DNA of 7,960 nucleotides from Gammaproteobacteria bacterium UBA7803 (lineage in GTDB: Bacteria; Pseudomonadota; Gammaproteobacteria; Pseudomonadales; Azotimanducaceae), in NCBI GenBank assembly GCA_002480525.1, contig DLCH01000077.1:3504-11463 (forward strand), given 5' to 3'. How positions within the stretch are numbered: position 1 is the first letter of the stretch; each line of letters opens with the position of its first letter. The notes beneath the pieces are model-generated. The model ran no database searches. It saw only the letters and a list, made by a program, of their open reading frames with translations, and was not told where the DNA came from. Made by a program: the position numbers and the translations under genes. This document shows, one piece after another, positions 6,356 to 7,960 of this stretch.

Positions 6356-7225
6356 ATGACCGAGACGCTTCTGGAATACGGCTGGCTCGGACTGGTCCTC
6401 GCCATCTGGGTGGGGCTGTGCGTCGGCAGCTTCCTGAACGTCGTGATCTACCGCCTGCCCGTCATGCTGGAGCGTCAGTGGCAGGCGGAGGCGCGCATGG
6501 TCCTGCACGGCGCGTCGTCCGAGGACGAGGCGGCGGCAGAGCAGCAGCCGCCGTTCAACCTGATGGTCCCCCGCTCCCGCTGCCCGAGCTGCGACGCGCA
6601 GATTCTCGCGTGGCAGAACGTGCCCGTGATCAGCTGGATACTGTTGGGCGGCAAGTGCGCGAAGTGCGGCACGCCCATTCCCAGGCGCTACCCGCTGGTC
6701 GAAGCGCTGACCGCGTTTCTGTCCGTCGCCGTGCTGGCCCTGTTCGGCTTCACCTGGCTCGGCCTGGCGGCGCTGACCTTCACCTGGGTGCTGGTGGCGC
6801 TGACCTTCATCGACTACGACACCCAGCTCCTGCCCGACCAGCTCACCCTGCCGCTGCTCTGGCTGGGGCTACTCACCAATGTGTACGGCGGCTTCACGGA
6901 TCTGACCGCCGCCGTCGTGGGGGCCGTCGCCGGCTACCTGTTCCTGTGGACCACCTACTGGGGCTTCAAGCTGATCACCGGCAGGGAAGGTATGGGCTAC
7001 GGCGACTTCAAGCTGCTGGCCGCCATCGGCGCCTGGCTCGGCTGGCAGGTGCTCCCCGCCGCCATTCTGGTCGCTGCCGGCGTCGGCCTGCTGTACGCGG
7101 TGGCGACCGGCGTCACCGGTCGCCGCGAAGCTGCCCAACCCATCCCCTTCGGCCCATTCCTGGCGATCGCCGGTTGGGTCTGCATGGTTCAGCGTGATAC
7201 GGTTCTGCGCCTGTTCCTAGGCTGA
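6356..7225 (+). CDS. pilD: Prepilin peptidase and N-methyltransferase PilD
   Basis: Inner-membrane aspartyl protease (A24 family) that cleaves prepilins after Gly and methylates the new N-terminal Phe; both pilins in this window carry its site. The 289-aa length is standard. It shows a first membrane helix (about 9-31) running into GSFLNVVIYRLP. A cytoplasmic loop with two CxxC pairs (Cys76/79 and Cys101/104) binds zinc in full-length TFPPs. Several hydrophobic helices follow, with catalytic Asp153 in TFIDYDTQLLPD and Asp217 in GMGYGDFK, spaced 64 residues apart as in P. aeruginosa PilD (149/213). The ATG at 6356 fits the family N-terminus, but no Shine-Dalgarno is visible. The REPIN ends only 10 nt upstream, separating it from pilC by 82 nt. 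coaE follows after 8 nt. Confidence 0.97.
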   Translation: MTETLLEYGWLGLVLAIWVGLCVGSFLNVVIYRLPVMLERQWQAEARMVLHGASSEDEAAAEQQPPFNLMVPRSRCPSCDAQILAWQNVPVISWILLGGKCAKCGTPIPRRYPLVEALTAFLSVAVLALFGFTWLGLAALTFTWVLVALTFIDYDTQLLPDQLTLPLLWLGLLTNVYGGFTDLTAAVVGAVAGYLFLWTTYWGFKLITGREGMGYGDFKLLAAIGAWLGWQVLPAAILVAAGVGLLYAVATGVTGRREAAQPIPFGPFLAIAGWVCMVQRDTVLRLFLG

Positions 7226-7233
7226 ACGTCCTG

Positions 7234-7836
7234 ATGTCTCGATTCGTGGTCGGTCTCACCGGCGGTATCGGCAGTGGCAAGACCGCCGTATCCGACCGTT
7301 TTCAGGCGCTTGGCGCCCACGTCGTCGATGGCGACCTCGCGTCGCGGGCGGTGCTGGCGCCCGGCCAGCCGGCGCTGGACGCCGTCGCCGAACGATTCGG
7401 TCCCCGGATCCTGAAGGCCGACGGCAGCCTGGACCGGGCCGCCCTGCGCCAGCGGGTGTTCGCCAGGGAAGACGACCGCCGCTGGCTGGAGGCTCTCACC
7501 CACCCGCTCATCGGCGCCTGGCTGCGCGACCAGCTCGCGGCCGGCACCTCGGCCTACTGCCTGCTGGTCAATCCGATACTGATCGAGTCCGGCCAGGCGT
7601 CACGCTGCGACCGGGTGCTGGTGGTGGACGCGCCCGAATCCGTCCAGATCGAGCGGACCATGGCCCGGGACGGCAACAGCGAGGCCCAGGTGCGCGCCAT
7701 CATGGCGGCCCAGGTGGATCGGGAGCGGCGTCTGGCCGCGGCCGACGACGTGATCGTCAACGACGGCGACCTCGCCCACCTCGACGCCGAGGTCGCGCGC
7801 CTCCACGAACGCTATCTGGCGATGGTGGACTCATGA
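7234..7836 (+). CDS. coaE: Dephospho-CoA kinase CoaE
   Basis: Cytosolic enzyme that phosphorylates the 3'-OH of dephospho-CoA with ATP, the last step of coenzyme A synthesis. The 200-aa length is normal. The P-loop GGIGSGKT is at residues 10-17. VVDGDLASR follows at about 30-38, where most homologues have a DAD motif. The LVNPILIESGQ segment corresponds to the family VPLLxESG region, and the lid segment RTMARDGNSEAQVRAIMAAQ with the closing RLAAADDVIVNDG are characteristic. It starts 8 nt after pilD with only a weak ribosome binding site, suggesting coupling, and ends in a 4-nt ATGA overlap with yacG. The pilD-coaE-yacG order is conserved in Gammaproteobacteria. Nothing suggests loss of function. 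Confidence 0.96.
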   Translation: MSRFVVGLTGGIGSGKTAVSDRFQALGAHVVDGDLASRAVLAPGQPALDAVAERFGPRILKADGSLDRAALRQRVFAREDDRRWLEALTHPLIGAWLRDQLAAGTSAYCLLVNPILIESGQASRCDRVLVVDAPESVQIERTMARDGNSEAQVRAIMAAQVDRERRLAAADDVIVNDGDLAHLDAEVARLHERYLAMVDS

Positions 7837-7960
7837 CCGAACCGACCCCACGCATCGTGCTGTGCCCCACCTGCGGCAAACGGGTGAAATGGTCGGCGAA
7901 GAACGAGTTCCGTCCGTTCTGTTCCGAGCGCTGCAAGCTGATCGACCTGGGCGGCTGGGC
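7833..7960 (+). CDS. yacG: DNA gyrase inhibitor YacG (partial, cut by window end)
   Basis: Small zinc-finger protein; the E. coli homologue binds GyrB and blocks DNA binding by gyrase. The ATG overlaps the coaE stop (ATGA). The 42 complete codons seen begin MTEPTPRIVLCPTCGKRVKW and hold four cysteines (11, 14, 30, 34) in the C-x2-C-x15-C-x3-C pattern of YacG, followed by the LIDLGGW motif. Family members are usually about 60-70 aa, so roughly a third is missing beyond the window. Confidence 0.93.
   Translation, partial: MTEPTPRIVLCPTCGKRVKWSAKNEFRPFCSERCKLIDLGGW

Overview
The window is GC-rich chromosomal DNA from a gammaproteobacterium. It carries the type IV pilus pilin/assembly locus pilA-pilB-pilC-pilD with its usual housekeeping neighbours nadC, tRNA-Thr, coaE and yacG. 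The gene order matches what is known of the Pseudomonas aeruginosa pilin locus: pilB-pilC-pilD-coaE-yacG on one strand, pilA divergent from pilB, then tRNA-Thr and nadC beyond pilA. A GTAG-headed REP inverted pair also fits Pseudomonas, Xanthomonadales and related Gammaproteobacteria. I cannot name the genus from the sequence.

Layout. (1) 96-1694, + strand: nadC (quinolinate phosphoribosyltransferase, NAD synthesis) followed 9 nt later by a TfpX/TfpZ-family membrane protein, a pilin accessory factor. (2) 1748-1823, - strand: tRNA-Thr(CGT) with encoded CCA. (3) 1866-2812, - strand: two different prepilin genes. The upstream one (pilA, 154 aa, no cysteine) has a consensus sigma-54 promoter and is followed by a hairpin terminator. 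The downstream one (124 aa) ends in a two-cysteine loop. (4) 2813-3326: divergent intergenic region with the sigma-54 promoter for pilA, a possible sigma-70 promoter for pilB and small inverted repeats. (5) 3327-7836, + strand: pilB (assembly ATPase), pilC (platform protein), a REPIN-like palindrome, pilD (prepilin peptidase) and coaE (dephospho-CoA kinase). yacG (gyrase inhibitor) follows and is cut by the window end.

How they work together. The prepilins are inserted in the inner membrane. PilD removes the short leader after Gly and N-methylates the new Phe. PilB hydrolyses ATP to drive PilC, which feeds pilin into the growing fibre. The TfpZ-like protein probably supports one of the pilins. 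nadC, coaE and yacG are conserved neighbours with separate metabolic or DNA-topology roles.

Most of the window is a well-known system. The parts worth a second look are the position of tfpZ on the nadC side of the tRNA, the unlike pilin pair separated by a terminator, and the REPIN lying where the pilD ribosome binding site would be.
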